Source of the DNA: Shewanella oncorhynchi
Lineage (GTDB): Bacteria > Pseudomonadota > Gammaproteobacteria > Enterobacterales > Shewanellaceae
Direction of reading: 5' to 3'
Assembly: GCF_012584455.1 (NCBI RefSeq)
Contig: NZ_JABAEB010000020.1
Span: forward strand, 1 to 57,588
Length of the DNA: 57,588 nt
A model generated the notes under the pieces. It saw only the letters and a list, made by a program, of their open reading frames with translations, was not told the origin of the DNA and searched no databases. Positions 1 to 8,602 of this stretch are shown here, piece by piece. Positions within the stretch are counted from its first letter, which is position 1. Every line of letters starts with the position of its first letter. Position numbers and translations under genes: made by a program.

Positions 1-72
1 TCGGTAGACACAAGGGATTTAAAATCCCTCGCTGGTAACAGCGTGCCAGTTCAAGTCTGGCCTCGGGTACCA
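1..72 (+). tRNA. tRNA-Leu(TAA), 5' end cut off by the window
   Basis: The anticodon arm has a GGGAT/ATCCC stem around a loop containing TAA. A variable arm, a T-arm (GTTCAAGTC) and an encoded 3' ACCA follow. The sequence matches the enterobacterial tRNA-Leu(UAA) pattern. About the first 15 nt lie outside the window. A rho-independent terminator follows 8 nt later, so this is the last gene of its transcript. Confidence 0.93.
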
Positions 73-80
73 AAAAACAG

Positions 81-112
81 AAAAGCCCTGACTGATGTCA
101 GGGCTTTTTTGC
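81..112 (+). terminator. Rho-independent terminator after tRNA-Leu
   Basis: A perfect stem AGCCCTGAC/GTCAGGGCT with a TGAT loop is followed by six T. It directly follows the tRNA. Confidence 0.9.
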
Positions 113-465
113 TTTATAACTTCTACACCCACATTTCATGATTCTTAATCTAGTATCACTACAGCTATAGATTGGTTAGGCCCAAGCCTACTATTTTACT
201 CATTCAGTATTGCGACTTCTGACCTGTTTCTTTTCTACAATACAAAACTGAGTGATTTTGTGATCTAGATGTTGTAAATCGCTTTATTTAAGTAATGTCA
301 CTATTTTGGTAATAATTGCGTAATAAAATGTACTTTTTATTGTTGAATCGACAATAGTGTAATAATTTCCCTAAGAAGGGACTTAAGTCGCTATTACCCC
401 CTTAAAGACAGTGGTATAAATAAGCCGAAATTTCCCCCTACACGCGCATATTAGGATACGTAGTC
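113..465. other. Intergenic region upstream of the aminotransferase
   Basis: This 353-nt AT-rich stretch separates the tRNA terminator from the aminotransferase start. No open frame of note is present. It must hold the aminotransferase promoter, but I could not assign a convincing -35/-10 pair or a clean operator. A weak purine-rich ribosome binding site (AGGAT) sits about 10 nt before the ATG at 466. Confidence 0.5.
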
Positions 466-1659
466 ATGATTTTCTCTCAAGTATTACTCGCACCCGCTGA
501 TCCAATTCTTGGTTTAACCGATACCTTTAAAGCTGATCCGCGTCAGGATAAAGTTAATCTTGGTGTTGGCATTTATAAGGATGAGGCAGGACAGACTCCC
601 GTTCTGGCTTCAGTGAAAAAAGCCGAGGCCATTTTACTTGAGCAAGAGAAGACCAAAAACTACTTAGGCATTGAAGGCGTTCAAGCTTATAACCGTGTAG
701 TACAAACATTGTTGTTCGGCGAAGGCAGTGAATTAATTTCTTCTGGCCGTGCTGCCACAGCGCAAGCTCCTGGTGGTACAGGAGCACTGCGTATTGCTGC
801 TGAGTTTTTACTGCGTAATACCGATTCGCACACGATTTGGGTGAGTAATCCAACATGGGCCAACCATCAAAATATTTTTGAAACGGCGGGTTTAACGGTT
901 AAAGAGTACGGTTATTACAAAGCAGAAGCCCATGACATCGATTTCGATACCATGATGACTAACTTGTCTCACGCCAATGCGGGCGATGTCGTGCTGCTAC
1001 ACGGTTGCTGCCATAACCCAACGGGTATCGATTTAACGTTGGCGCAATGGGAACTTGTTGCTCAATTGTGTGCTGATAAGAAACTCGTGCCACTGTTTGA
1101 CTTTGCTTATCAGGGTTTTGGTGCTGGCATTGAAGAAGATGCGGCAGGTCTGCGTTTAGTCGCGTCTAAAGTGTCTGAGTTGCTGGTCGCTAACTCTTTC
1201 TCTAAAAACTTTGGTTTATACAACGAGCGTATTGGCGCCGTGACTGTGGTGGCTGAAGATGCTGATGCTGCCGTACGTGCTTTTAGCCAAGTGAAACGTA
1301 CCATACGCGCCAACTATTCTAATCCGCCAGCCCACGGCGCACTGATCGTCAGCACGATATTAAATGATGCAGCTCTGAAAGCCATGTGGGTGCAGGAAGT
1401 CAAAGAGATGCGTGAACGTATCGCCGAAATGCGTACTCTGTTTGTTGATAGCTTAAAGGCTGAGGGCGTGACTCAGGACTTCAGTTTTATTTCTCGCCAA
1501 AATGGTATGTTCAGTTTCTCAGGTTTAAACAAAGCCCAAGTGGCACGTTTGAAAGACGAGTTTGGTGTCTATATTGTCGGCTCTGGACGCATTAGCGTTG
1601 CAGGCATGACTAAGACGAATATGCCTGTTATCTGTAAAGCCATAGCACAAGTGTTGTAA
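466..1659 (+). CDS. tyrB: Aspartate/aromatic amino-acid aminotransferase (class I, PLP-dependent)
   Basis: This 397-residue protein aligns along its whole length with E. coli AspC/TyrB. Visible marks are PADPILGLTD near the N-terminus, the cofactor loop CCHNPTGID, DFAYQGF, and the Schiff-base lysine (about residue 247) in NSFSKNFGLYNERIG. The Arg that binds the substrate carboxylate is in SGRISVAGM near the C-terminus. It transfers the amino group of aspartate, tyrosine or phenylalanine to 2-oxoglutarate in the cytoplasm. AspC and TyrB cannot be told apart by eye; the motifs fit both, so the symbol is tentative. It is monocistronic: a bidirectional terminator follows and the next gene is convergent. 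Confidence 0.9.
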   Translation: MIFSQVLLAPADPILGLTDTFKADPRQDKVNLGVGIYKDEAGQTPVLASVKKAEAILLEQEKTKNYLGIEGVQAYNRVVQTLLFGEGSELISSGRAATAQAPGGTGALRIAAEFLLRNTDSHTIWVSNPTWANHQNIFETAGLTVKEYGYYKAEAHDIDFDTMMTNLSHANAGDVVLLHGCCHNPTGIDLTLAQWELVAQLCADKKLVPLFDFAYQGFGAGIEEDAAGLRLVASKVSELLVANSFSKNFGLYNERIGAVTVVAEDADAAVRAFSQVKRTIRANYSNPPAHGALIVSTILNDAALKAMWVQEVKEMRERIAEMRTLFVDSLKAEGVTQDFSFISRQNGMFSFSGLNKAQVARLKDEFGVYIVGSGRISVAGMTKTNMPVICKAIAQVL

Positions 1660-1714
1660 TGGTTATTGCAGCCTTATAGACAGACTAAAGGGACATTCCT
1701 TTTAGCTTTACAAT

Positions 1715-1746
1715 ATAAAGGACAGCACTTGCTGTCCTTTATTATT
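1715..1746. terminator. Bidirectional terminator between convergent genes
   Basis: The stem AAAGGACAGC/GCTGTCCTTT with an ACTT loop has A-rich and T-rich flanks. It can serve both the aminotransferase (+) and the YvcK-like gene (-). Confidence 0.85.
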
Positions 1747-1772
1747 GCGATTGAATGATTAACAGGTAAGCG

Positions 1773-2693
1773 CTAGCAGGCAAGCGGTTGTTGAGTGAGA
1801 TCATTGATCCGCAGCAGGGCGCTTAATGCATCTAATAAGTTCGCTTGATCATGTAGATTGGGATTATGGCGATTCTTTAACGGAAAATAGTTAATCAGTG
1901 GCCCTAAACGCGTTTGTTCACCGTGGCGAAGTACTTTGTGAATAATGGGCTTGCCAATCACCTGATGACACCAAGCGATACGTTGCTCAATGCTAAATCG
2001 ACCCGCGGGTGAGGCTTCTTCGGCCAGGTTATCGATAAAGATCACCTGCGCTTTAGTAGCAGCGAGGCTTTTCGCGAACTTAGGTAACAGCAGCGGCGGC
2101 ATGATACTGGTTAAGAAACTCCCAGGGCCTAAGATGACCAAGTCCGCCTGACGAACAGCTTCACAGGCTTCAAAGGTGGCATCGACCTGTGGCTCAAGGC
2201 AGAGCGCGATAGGCGCCTCATTCATACTGTCGACATTAATTTCCCCAAAGACTTTACTGCCACAGGCTTGCAGAGCCACTAAGTGAGTGGGCTGCTCTGA
2301 CATGGGAATAAGTTGGGTTTCTATCTTAAGTAAGTTACGGATGAGATTAACTGCTTCTAATGGACGAACGCAGAGTTGATCAAGAGCCAGTAAAATTAAA
2401 TTACCTAAATTATGGCCACTGAGTTCAGTGGCACCTTGGAAACGGTATTCAAACAATTGCGAGCCAACGGAAGGACGATTAGCTAAATGGGATAAGCAGT
2501 TACGTAAATCACCCCAAGCAATGCAGTCTTGTTCGGCTCTCAGTCGACCAGTAGAACCGCCATTATCAGTGGTGGCGACAATCCCTGTAAGGCGGTTGCC
2601 TAAAAAATCGAGCGAGGATAATACTCGGCCTAAACCATGGCCTCCGCCGATGGCGACGACACGTTCAAATTGATTTAACATCAAATGCTGCAT
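1773..2693 (-). CDS. YvcK/CofD-like protein (putative gluconeogenesis or morphogenesis factor)
   Basis: This is a Rossmann-like protein of the UPF0052 family (B. subtilis YvcK, E. coli YbhK). It carries GGGHGLGR at the N-terminus, TTDNGGSTGRLR, GDLRNCLSHL, GHNLGNL and LGPGSFLTSIMPPLL. These are the family's nucleotide-sugar/phosphate-binding motifs. Family members bind UDP-sugars and affect growth on gluconeogenic carbon and cell shape; the exact role here is unknown. The longest frame begins at 2744, but ATG at 2693 has AGGAAGGA about 9 nt before it and leaves only a short leader before the glycine loop, so I prefer it (306 residues). It is convergent with the aminotransferase and divergent from the Bax-like gene. 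Confidence 0.82.
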   Translation of the reverse strand: MQHLMLNQFERVVAIGGGHGLGRVLSSLDFLGNRLTGIVATTDNGGSTGRLRAEQDCIAWGDLRNCLSHLANRPSVGSQLFEYRFQGATELSGHNLGNLILLALDQLCVRPLEAVNLIRNLLKIETQLIPMSEQPTHLVALQACGSKVFGEINVDSMNEAPIALCLEPQVDATFEACEAVRQADLVILGPGSFLTSIMPPLLLPKFAKSLAATKAQVIFIDNLAEEASPAGRFSIEQRIAWCHQVIGKPIIHKVLRHGEQTRLGPLINYFPLKNRHNPNLHDQANLLDALSALLRINDLTQQPLAC

Positions 2694-2928
2694 CTGGGTT
2701 TTTCCTTCCTGAATACCCGAAAATTTAATGTCATAGCCATCCATTGTCGCTATAAGCGGGATGACTCATGAGCCGTTGTGCAATGGTGATAACGCTAAGG
2801 AACCTTAGTATAAATACTCAGTCAAATGCTTGCATCTATAAATGACGGCGTAATAGCAAGCTCGACTCGATAATGGTGCCTCAGGCGTAATATTGTACCT
2901 GAGTTCGTGATCATGATGATGGGCAAAT

Positions 2929-2957
2929 TTCGTGAAATCTGACAAATAGCTTATAAT
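2929..2957 (+). promoter_or_regulatory. Probable promoter of the Bax-like gene
   Basis: A consensus -10 hexamer TATAAT at 2952-2957 lies about 47 nt before the TTG start at 3004. The -35 region is poor (TTCGTG at about 17 bp), so only the -10 is persuasive. Confidence 0.4.
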
Positions 2958-3003
2958 CCGGCCTTTATTTGCCCAATAAGGGCGTTACACCTAAGGTGAA
3001 TGA

Positions 3004-3816
3004 TTGAAAACGGGTAGAATCGGTTCGTTTACATTGGCATTAGCCATGGTCATAGTGGCGATTTTTGCATTACGAGTTTGGATCATTCCTCACTCGAATG
3101 ACTCATCCGCTATTGCGCCCCAATTCGTCAGCGATGTCGATCCTGTTACGCAAGTCCCTGACTTTTCAGCGATCAGCGACATTACCGAAAAGAAGAAAGC
3201 TTTTTTTGATTTCCTGCGGCCGATTGTTCAGCAACAGAATGCCATTATCTTGATGGAGCGTGGCTTTATCAATGAGATGCTTGCCTTAGTCGATAATGGT
3301 AAGAGTTTATCTAATACCGAATTAGCGCAGATCAATGCGTTATTCGATAAATACCAATATGCGGCGCGTAACGTAGATGCTAAGTCATTAGCAAGCTTAC
3401 TTAAACGTGTCGATATCGTGCCGGAATCTATGGTGTTAATTCAAGCCGCGAATGAATCGGGTTGGGGGAGTTCACGTTTTGCGAGAGAAGGTTTTAACTT
3501 TTTTGGTGAATGGTGTTTTACTTCTGGCTGCGGCATAGTGCCGTCCTCACGTGGTTCGGGTAAAAGTCATGAGGTGAAAGTGTTTTCATCGGTCGATGAA
3601 TCGGTTTCATCCTATATGCGTAATTTAAATTCTAATACTGCCTATGCGTTATTTCGCTCTATTCGAGCAGATTTACGTTCACAGGAGCTAGAGCCAACAG
3701 CGGATCAATTGATTTACGGTTTAGTGAATTATTCTGAAAGACAAGAGGCTTATATTGATGAGCTGCTTGATATGTTACGTCATAATGAAAAATATTTGGT
3801 GAATGTCGATGTATAA
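3004..3816 (+). CDS. Bax-like protein with glucosaminidase domain
   Basis: This 270-residue protein has a single N-terminal hydrophobic segment (about residues 8-26), so it is either anchored in the inner membrane facing the periplasm or secreted. The C-terminal half is a mannosyl-glycoprotein endo-beta-N-acetylglucosaminidase-type domain with QAANESGWGSSRFAREG (likely catalytic Glu) and NFFGEWCF. It resembles E. coli Bax and presumably cleaves peptidoglycan glycan. The start is TTG, chosen because AAGGTGA lies 6 nt upstream and the signal anchor begins directly after it. The stop overlaps the next gene by 14 nt, so translation is probably coupled. Confidence 0.85.
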   Translation: MKTGRIGSFTLALAMVIVAIFALRVWIIPHSNDSSAIAPQFVSDVDPVTQVPDFSAISDITEKKKAFFDFLRPIVQQQNAIILMERGFINEMLALVDNGKSLSNTELAQINALFDKYQYAARNVDAKSLASLLKRVDIVPESMVLIQAANESGWGSSRFAREGFNFFGEWCFTSGCGIVPSSRGSGKSHEVKVFSSVDESVSSYMRNLNSNTAYALFRSIRADLRSQELEPTADQLIYGLVNYSERQEAYIDELLDMLRHNEKYLVNVDV

Positions 3817-4432
3817 AAAACTGTTGTTTAGTAGCCTATTTTTTTTGGCAACTAGCGCCGCTGCAGAAACTGTATCCCTTGAATATAAAGGCTTTTATGA
3901 TAGGTTGAAACAAGTCAATAAAGGCGGTTATCAACTCGTGGAAGTGGCTTTTAGTGTTCCAATGCAAAAGAATTGTTTGATCCAAAGTGGTTCTATTTCC
4001 AGTGAAAAAACCTCAACGCCACTGACGTATACTGATGATCAGCGGTTATTCATTCCCTTAGATGATGATTTAAAAGATCAGCGAGCCTTGGTTAATCTGA
4101 ATTTCGCTGGCAGCGCTGAGGGATGTGGTATTGCAATGCAAGTTAGAGCAAAACAGACATTAGCCGAATACGATAAAACGCGCTTACAACAAATCATGAC
4201 TGAGATGGACACGCTGCTCGGTGCTATGCAAGGCTTCCCGATGCGTTATTTTAGGGAATCCATTACTGGCTTAAACTTTGAATTCTCACCTGAACAAGAA
4301 GTCTATGTACGCCTTAATGGTCGAGAAGAAGCGATAAAAGGCAGTTATAAATTAGCCGCTAATGAGCTTGAAAGCATCACCACGCTAAGCTTCAGTGCCC
4401 AGCCATTAGTGCTGAGTCCTTGGGTGAAGTAA
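3803..4432 (+). CDS. Secreted hypothetical protein (DUF2987-like)
   Basis: This 209-residue protein has a clear Sec signal peptide (MSMYKK, a hydrophobic core, then cleavage near TSAAAE). The mature part has two cysteines (in KNCLIQSG and EGCGIAM) that could form a disulfide, and otherwise soluble mixed sequence. I believe it belongs to the gammaproteobacterial DUF2987 family, but this is recalled, not searched. It overlaps the Bax-like gene by 14 nt, which suggests a shared periplasmic or cell-wall role. A terminator follows. Confidence 0.7.
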   Translation: MSMYKKLLFSSLFFLATSAAAETVSLEYKGFYDRLKQVNKGGYQLVEVAFSVPMQKNCLIQSGSISSEKTSTPLTYTDDQRLFIPLDDDLKDQRALVNLNFAGSAEGCGIAMQVRAKQTLAEYDKTRLQQIMTEMDTLLGAMQGFPMRYFRESITGLNFEFSPEQEVYVRLNGREEAIKGSYKLAANELESITTLSFSAQPLVLSPWVK

Positions 4433-4514
4433 TCATCTTTGTATCTTTGAATAGGCGTCTTGAGATAAGCGATTCAGAAGCGCTGGCTCAAAGATAAACT
4501 TATTCTGTAGCCAT

Positions 4515-4545
4515 AAAAATGCCCACATTAAGTGGGCATTTTGTT
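4515..4545. terminator. Rho-independent terminator
   Basis: The stem AAAATGCCCAC/GTGGGCATTTT with an ATTAA loop lies between the secreted protein (+) and ttcA (-). Symmetric A/T flanks allow use on both strands. Confidence 0.85.
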
Positions 4546-4616
4546 GTGCTAATTTATCTTGCTTACTTTCGGTTCGTTAACTTCTCTTACTGACTAGGCG
4601 CTAAATTCAGTCTAAG

Positions 4617-5549
4617 TTAGACTTCGTAAGTGTTAACAATATCAATGCGTTTTGCTGCATCCAAATCGATACGACCGCTATTGGCGATATCAAGAAAATC
4701 GAATGCAGGTAGATTGGCTTCAGCAACATCACCACGCATAGGCGCATCTGGGTCACGTGTTAGAGACACAAAGTCGAACTGCTCACGGTCAACACCCTGT
4801 GATGGTGCGGTGTTTTGCATGGCGGTGAAAATCGTTTCAATGCGTCCGGGGTATTGTTTATCCCACTGATTCAGCATGTCTTTGACTGCGGCGCGCTTTA
4901 AGTTTTCCTGTGAGCCACACAAGTTGCATGGAATGATTGGAAATTCTTTTAAGCTGGCATATTCTTCGAGATCTTTCTCGCGACAATAGGCTAGGGGACG
5001 TATGACGATATTAGCGCCATCATCCGACAGCAGCTTTGGCGGCATTGCTTTCATCTTACCGCCAAAGAACATATTTAAGAACAAGGTCTCAATAATGTCA
5101 TCCCTGTGATGGCCTAGGGCGATTTTAGTGGCGCCGATACGCTGGGCAAAGCCATAGAGCGTGCCGCGGCGCAGGCGAGAGCATAGGGAGCAGGTGGTTT
5201 TACCTTCAGGAATTTTGTCTTTCACTATCGAGTAAGTATCTTTCTCGAGGATGTGATAAGGCACATTGAGCTTATCGAGATAGGCGGGCAATACATGCTC
5301 AGGGAAGCCTGGTTGTTTCTGATCTAAATTAACCGCAATGATTTCAAACTGAATGGGCGCGCGTTGCTGCAGATTCATCAAAATATCGAGCATGGCGTAG
5401 CTGTCTTTACCACCACTGAGGCAGCACATGATCTTATCGCCATCTTCAATCATATTGTAATCGGCAATCACGCTACCCACTTCACGACGAAGCCGCTTCT
5501 GTAATTTATTCAGACGGGTAGTTTGTTTTTTTGATAATTCTTCCGGCAT
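4617..5549 (-). CDS. ttcA: tRNA 2-thiocytidine synthetase TtcA
   Basis: TtcA thiolates C32 of certain tRNAs using ATP and a [4Fe-4S] cluster. The protein has the PP-loop SGGKDS (residues 45-50 from the chosen start), the cysteine pair CSLC, a third cysteine in IIPCNLCGSQENL, and GHHRDDIIETLFLNMFFGG. These identify the TtcA subgroup of the TilS/ThiI superfamily. The frame is open to an ATG at 5585, but that ATG sits directly against the T-run of the uspE terminator with no room for a ribosome site. The internal ATG at 5549 (MPEELSKK) agrees with remembered family N-termini, giving 310 residues. Neither start has a strong Shine-Dalgarno sequence. Confidence 0.92.
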   Translation of the reverse strand: MPEELSKKQTTRLNKLQKRLRREVGSVIADYNMIEDGDKIMCCLSGGKDSYAMLDILMNLQQRAPIQFEIIAVNLDQKQPGFPEHVLPAYLDKLNVPYHILEKDTYSIVKDKIPEGKTTCSLCSRLRRGTLYGFAQRIGATKIALGHHRDDIIETLFLNMFFGGKMKAMPPKLLSDDGANIVIRPLAYCREKDLEEYASLKEFPIIPCNLCGSQENLKRAAVKDMLNQWDKQYPGRIETIFTAMQNTAPSQGVDREQFDFVSLTRDPDAPMRGDVAEANLPAFDFLDIANSGRIDLDAAKRIDIVNTYEV

Positions 5550-5585
5550 AGGATTTACCGTAACTTCAGATATAGCTTCAAGCAT

Positions 5586-5622
5586 AAAAAAGCGCCCAGT
5601 AACACAGTTTCAGGGCGCGTAT
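5586..5622 (-). terminator. Rho-independent terminator of uspE, abutting ttcA
   Basis: On the minus strand a GCGCCC/GGGCGC stem with a roughly 16-nt loop ends in six T. It lies downstream of uspE and immediately before the longest possible ttcA frame. Confidence 0.8.
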
Positions 5623-5663
5623 TATTCCAGCTATCTTTGGCGGGGTAAAGAGCCGCGTATTGC

Positions 5664-6596
5664 TTAGGCTTCTTCTAACGGTGATTTATAACCGTCGGGC
5701 TTTATAGCCAATAAATCGCAGTTGATGCTATCGATAACATGTTCAGCTGTATTGCCTATCAGTGCTGCTGAAAATCCGGTACGACCGACAGTCCCTAGGA
5801 TCACCAATTCAGCATCAAGTTTTTCAGCAAGCTCAGGGATCACATCCTCTGGTAAACCTTCTTTTACATGGCAATGACTTGGATTAATATCATAAGCGCC
5901 AGCAAGATAACTCACGCGCTGCTCATGCTGCATGCGAATGGTTTCGTTGTATGACTGAGCATCAAAGTCAGGAAGCTCGATGGCTAAGTTAACTGGCGTG
6001 CCGGGATAACCATTAACTAAATGTACTTCAGCAGAGAACTTTTTCGCCAAATCTTTTGCATGTTCAATAATTTTACCGTTAAGCATTTGATGATCAGTAT
6101 CTTCGGTTGCCACATTCACAGCACAGAGGATTTTACCCGTGGCTGGCCAGTCATGGGCTTTCACCATCAACACTGGCACAGGGGCTTTACGCATCAAATG
6201 CCAATCAGTTGGAGTGAAGATCACCGCCTTGAGTTTGTCGTGGGCATGGGTGCCTTTAACAATCAAATCGTATTGCCCTGAAATAGCATGATTAATAATG
6301 CTTTCAAAGGGGCGGTTATGCCAAATGACTTGAGTATCGATATTGAGTTGCAGATGAGTATAAGCGGCTAGTAAGTCTTGGATCCAAGCGAGCCGTTGAT
6401 CTATGACACCTTGACGCATGGCTTCGCGTTCTTGATTCGACAGAATCGAAGTCATTTCGTAAGAGAAGTCGAAGATAGAAAGAAACACAGTGACTTGAGC
6501 GTTGCATTTACTGGCCAAGGCGACCGCTCGTGCAAGGGCAACTTGATTCTCAGTGGTAGGGTCAACCACAACCAGTATTTTTTGATAATCCTTCAT
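5664..6596 (-). CDS. uspE: Universal stress protein UspE (tandem Usp domains)
   Basis: This 310-residue protein has two Usp domains in tandem, as in E. coli UspE. Domain 1 opens with KILVVVDPTTENQVAL, and domain 2 has the ATP-loop-like GTVGRTGFSAALIGNTAEHVI near the C-terminus. Usp proteins are cytoplasmic stress factors; UspE is linked to stress resistance and aggregation. It lies downstream of etrA, as the uspE-fnr pair does in enterobacteria. An FNR/EtrA-type box lies 59 nt before the start (6655-6668), so induction at low oxygen is likely. A terminator follows. Confidence 0.92.
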   Translation of the reverse strand: MKDYQKILVVVDPTTENQVALARAVALASKCNAQVTVFLSIFDFSYEMTSILSNQEREAMRQGVIDQRLAWIQDLLAAYTHLQLNIDTQVIWHNRPFESIINHAISGQYDLIVKGTHAHDKLKAVIFTPTDWHLMRKAPVPVLMVKAHDWPATGKILCAVNVATEDTDHQMLNGKIIEHAKDLAKKFSAEVHLVNGYPGTPVNLAIELPDFDAQSYNETIRMQHEQRVSYLAGAYDINPSHCHVKEGLPEDVIPELAEKLDAELVILGTVGRTGFSAALIGNTAEHVIDSINCDLLAIKPDGYKSPLEEA

Positions 6597-6654
6597 GTTT
6601 GGTTCCTTTAGTCATAGGCTCAATATCATCATGAGCCTTTGGCAGTGAGCTGTA

Positions 6655-6668
6655 TTGTTCTAGATCAA
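6655..6668 (-). promoter_or_regulatory. FNR/EtrA-type box upstream of uspE
   Basis: TTGTTCTAGATCAA differs from the FNR consensus TTGAT-N4-ATCAA by one base. It is in the 222-nt gap between etrA and uspE, 59-72 nt before the uspE start codon, a reasonable position for an activator site. Confidence 0.6.
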
Positions 6669-6818
6669 ACTCATTTGAAATTGATTAAAACTCGCTTAAA
6701 AATCATGCCTTAATCTGCATGACATGTCTAGCAAGCACAGCTTTTACCATTAAACTGTTATGCTATTGGCGACAATTATTTAGGCTTGACCTCTCACGGT
6801 TAATGCTCTTGCGATTGA

Positions 6819-7571
6819 CTATCTCGCGATGCGAGAATTACCCGCTAACAGATTTAGCTCTTGCGAGTCGAGGATAGTGATGTACTTACCCTTAACCTCA
6901 ATCAAGCCTGACTTTTGGAAGCGTCCAAGTAAGCGGCTGATGGTTTCAACGGTTAAACCGAGATAATTACCAATGTCACCGCGGGTCATGGTTAAGCGGA
7001 ATTCTTTGGGTGAGAAGCCACGGCTGCCGAAACGATTTGCTAAATTGCTGATAAACGCTGCTAGACGTTCTTCGGCATTTTTCTTACTGAGCAGCAGGAT
7101 CATTTCTTGATCGCTCATGATCTCATTACTCATTAGACGCATGATCTGCTGACGTAACTTAGGCATAGTGCCCGAAAGTTCATCGAGGATATTAAAGGGG
7201 ATTTCACAGACCATAGAGGTCTCGAGGGCCTGTGCAAAACTCTGGTGCAACTGAGCGTGAATACCATCAAAACCAATCACATCACCCGCGAGATGAAAGC
7301 CCGTTATCTGCTCATCACCTTGCTCGGTAATAGTGTAACTTTTGATGGTGCCAGAGCGGATCGCAAACAGGGATTTCAATGCATCACCTGACTTAAAAAT
7401 TTGCTCGCCTTTCTGGATTGGCTTTTTACGCTCAATAATATCATCGAGCTGATCTAGCTCACTTGCATTGAGGGTAAAAGGAATACAAAGGGTACCCATA
7501 CTGCAATCGTGACAATGGATTGTGCATCCGCTAGCGGCAGGACGACGATTCTTATTTTGTTCAATTGTCAT
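6819..7571 (-). CDS. etrA: FNR-family oxygen-sensing regulator EtrA
   Basis: This 250-residue CRP/FNR regulator has the four [4Fe-4S]-ligand cysteines: C16, C20, C23 or C29 in the N-terminal GCTIHCHDCSMGTLC, plus one near residue 122 (MVCEIPF). The cNMP-like fold follows, and the C-terminal helix-turn-helix is LTVETISRLLGRFQKSG, with E--SR as in FNR. It matches the Shewanella EtrA protein almost residue for residue as I remember it. It activates anaerobic and microaerobic genes. The frame opens at 7598, but MTIEQNK at 7571 is the family start. It sits directly after the cbb3 genes on the same strand and before uspE, and FNR-type boxes flank both neighbours. Confidence 0.95.
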   Translation of the reverse strand: MTIEQNKNRRPAASGCTIHCHDCSMGTLCIPFTLNASELDQLDDIIERKKPIQKGEQIFKSGDALKSLFAIRSGTIKSYTITEQGDEQITGFHLAGDVIGFDGIHAQLHQSFAQALETSMVCEIPFNILDELSGTMPKLRQQIMRLMSNEIMSDQEMILLLSKKNAEERLAAFISNLANRFGSRGFSPKEFRLTMTRGDIGNYLGLTVETISRLLGRFQKSGLIEVKGKYITILDSQELNLLAGNSRIAR

Positions 7572-7626
7572 GTTGATTCTCAAGTTTATCCACTGCAACC
7601 ATGTTAAACCAATTCACTCACTTGGG

Positions 7627-8319
7627 CTAGTTTAGCTGCGCGAGTGCGATATATAAAGTTTGACCACCAAAAGCAATTAACAGTAAGCCGCTCAATAGTC
7701 TAACGGTTTTCTTTTGTACCCATGCAGCAAGGCGTTTTGCCGCAACGCCAGCGCTTAATAGCGCGGGTAAAGTACCCAAGCCAAAGGCTAACATAATTAA
7801 GGCGCCTTGGCTGGCAGAGCCAGATGCAACCGACCAAGTTAAGGTGCTATAGACGAGGCCGCAGGGGAGCCAGCCCCAAATGAATCCTGCCATGACTGCT
7901 TGGCTCGGATTCTTGATTGGAACAAGGCGCTGCGCTAGCGGTTTTAAATATTGCCATAGCCATTGACCTACACGCTCAATTTGCACTATTCCAACCCAAA
8001 TTTTAGCGATGTAAAGTCCTGTTGCGATCATCATCAGTCCGGCAATCATGCGCAGGACAATCAGATAAATATCCAGCTCAAATAAGCGACCAAGACCTGC
8101 CGACGATGCGCCCACTAAGCCGCCCGCTAAGGTATAACTTAAAATACGGCCTAAATTGTAACTCAGTAAATATTTAAGCTGATGGGCCAGCTGGTTACCT
8201 ATTTTAGGATGAGGGATTTGGGCGGAAAAAGCGCCCACTAAACCGCCACACATACCAAAACAATGTGCAGCTCCCATCAAGCCGACGAGAAAGGCACCGG
8301 TGACATTGTACTCAATCAC
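7627..8319 (-). CDS. Membrane protein of the TauE/SafE-like (DsbD-like) type in the cbb3 cluster
   Basis: This 230-residue protein has about six membrane segments and the signature MGAAHCFGMCGGLVGAFS near the N-terminus, with WGWLPCGLVYS later. This protein type (often named sulfite exporter TauE/SafE or UreH-like) commonly follows ccoS in gammaproteobacteria. A role in copper or haem handling for oxidase assembly is plausible; the cysteines in HCFGMCGG and LPCG are candidate metal or redox sites. The true substrate is unknown. It overlaps ccoS by 4 nt, so the two are translationally coupled. Confidence 0.8.
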   Translation of the reverse strand: MIEYNVTGAFLVGLMGAAHCFGMCGGLVGAFSAQIPHPKIGNQLAHQLKYLLSYNLGRILSYTLAGGLVGASSAGLGRLFELDIYLIVLRMIAGLMMIATGLYIAKIWVGIVQIERVGQWLWQYLKPLAQRLVPIKNPSQAVMAGFIWGWLPCGLVYSTLTWSVASGSASQGALIMLAFGLGTLPALLSAGVAAKRLAAWVQKKTVRLLSGLLLIAFGGQTLYIALAQLN

Positions 8320-8564
8320 AAAGGCATGCCTTTTTGCTGATTTTTTATCGCTTGCTGCGCTGCGATGTCATCATGTTCTGCTGTTGACTGAATGGCGGGG
8401 GTGGCTAGATGGCCAGGTTTGTCAGTATTTTCATCAAACAATATAGAAACACTTTGACGGTCAAGATCATCAAATTGCTCAGATTTCACTGCCCAAAAAA
8501 ATACCATTACCGCAATGGCGACGAAGATCATGGCAATGGGGATAAGCACATAAATAATTTCCAT
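8316..8564 (-). CDS. ccoS: cbb3 oxidase maturation protein CcoS
   Basis: This short 82-residue protein has one N-terminal membrane helix (IYVLIPIAMIFVAIAVMVFFWAV) followed by the CcoS hallmark KSEQFDDLDRQSVSILFDE. CcoS is needed to insert cofactors into the cbb3 oxidase. The C-terminal tail is hydrophilic and longer than usual. It lies between ccoI and the TauE-like gene, overlapping the latter by 4 nt. Confidence 0.92.
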   Translation of the reverse strand: MEIIYVLIPIAMIFVAIAVMVFFWAVKSEQFDDLDRQSVSILFDENTDKPGHLATPAIQSTAEHDDIAAQQAIKNQQKGMPL

Positions 8565-8602
8565 AATGACCTCTTACTATCTGGTTAAACGTTTTATTAT
8601 GA

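Noticed and set aside
251..285. TyrR-like box (TGTAAATCGCTTTATTTA) upstream of the aminotransferase
   Set aside because: Only the left half fits TGTAAA-N6-TTTACA; the right half has several mismatches.
7560..7590. Possible FNR box at the etrA start (TTGATTCTCAAG)
   Set aside because: The half-site spacing is wrong for TTGAT-N4-ATCAA.
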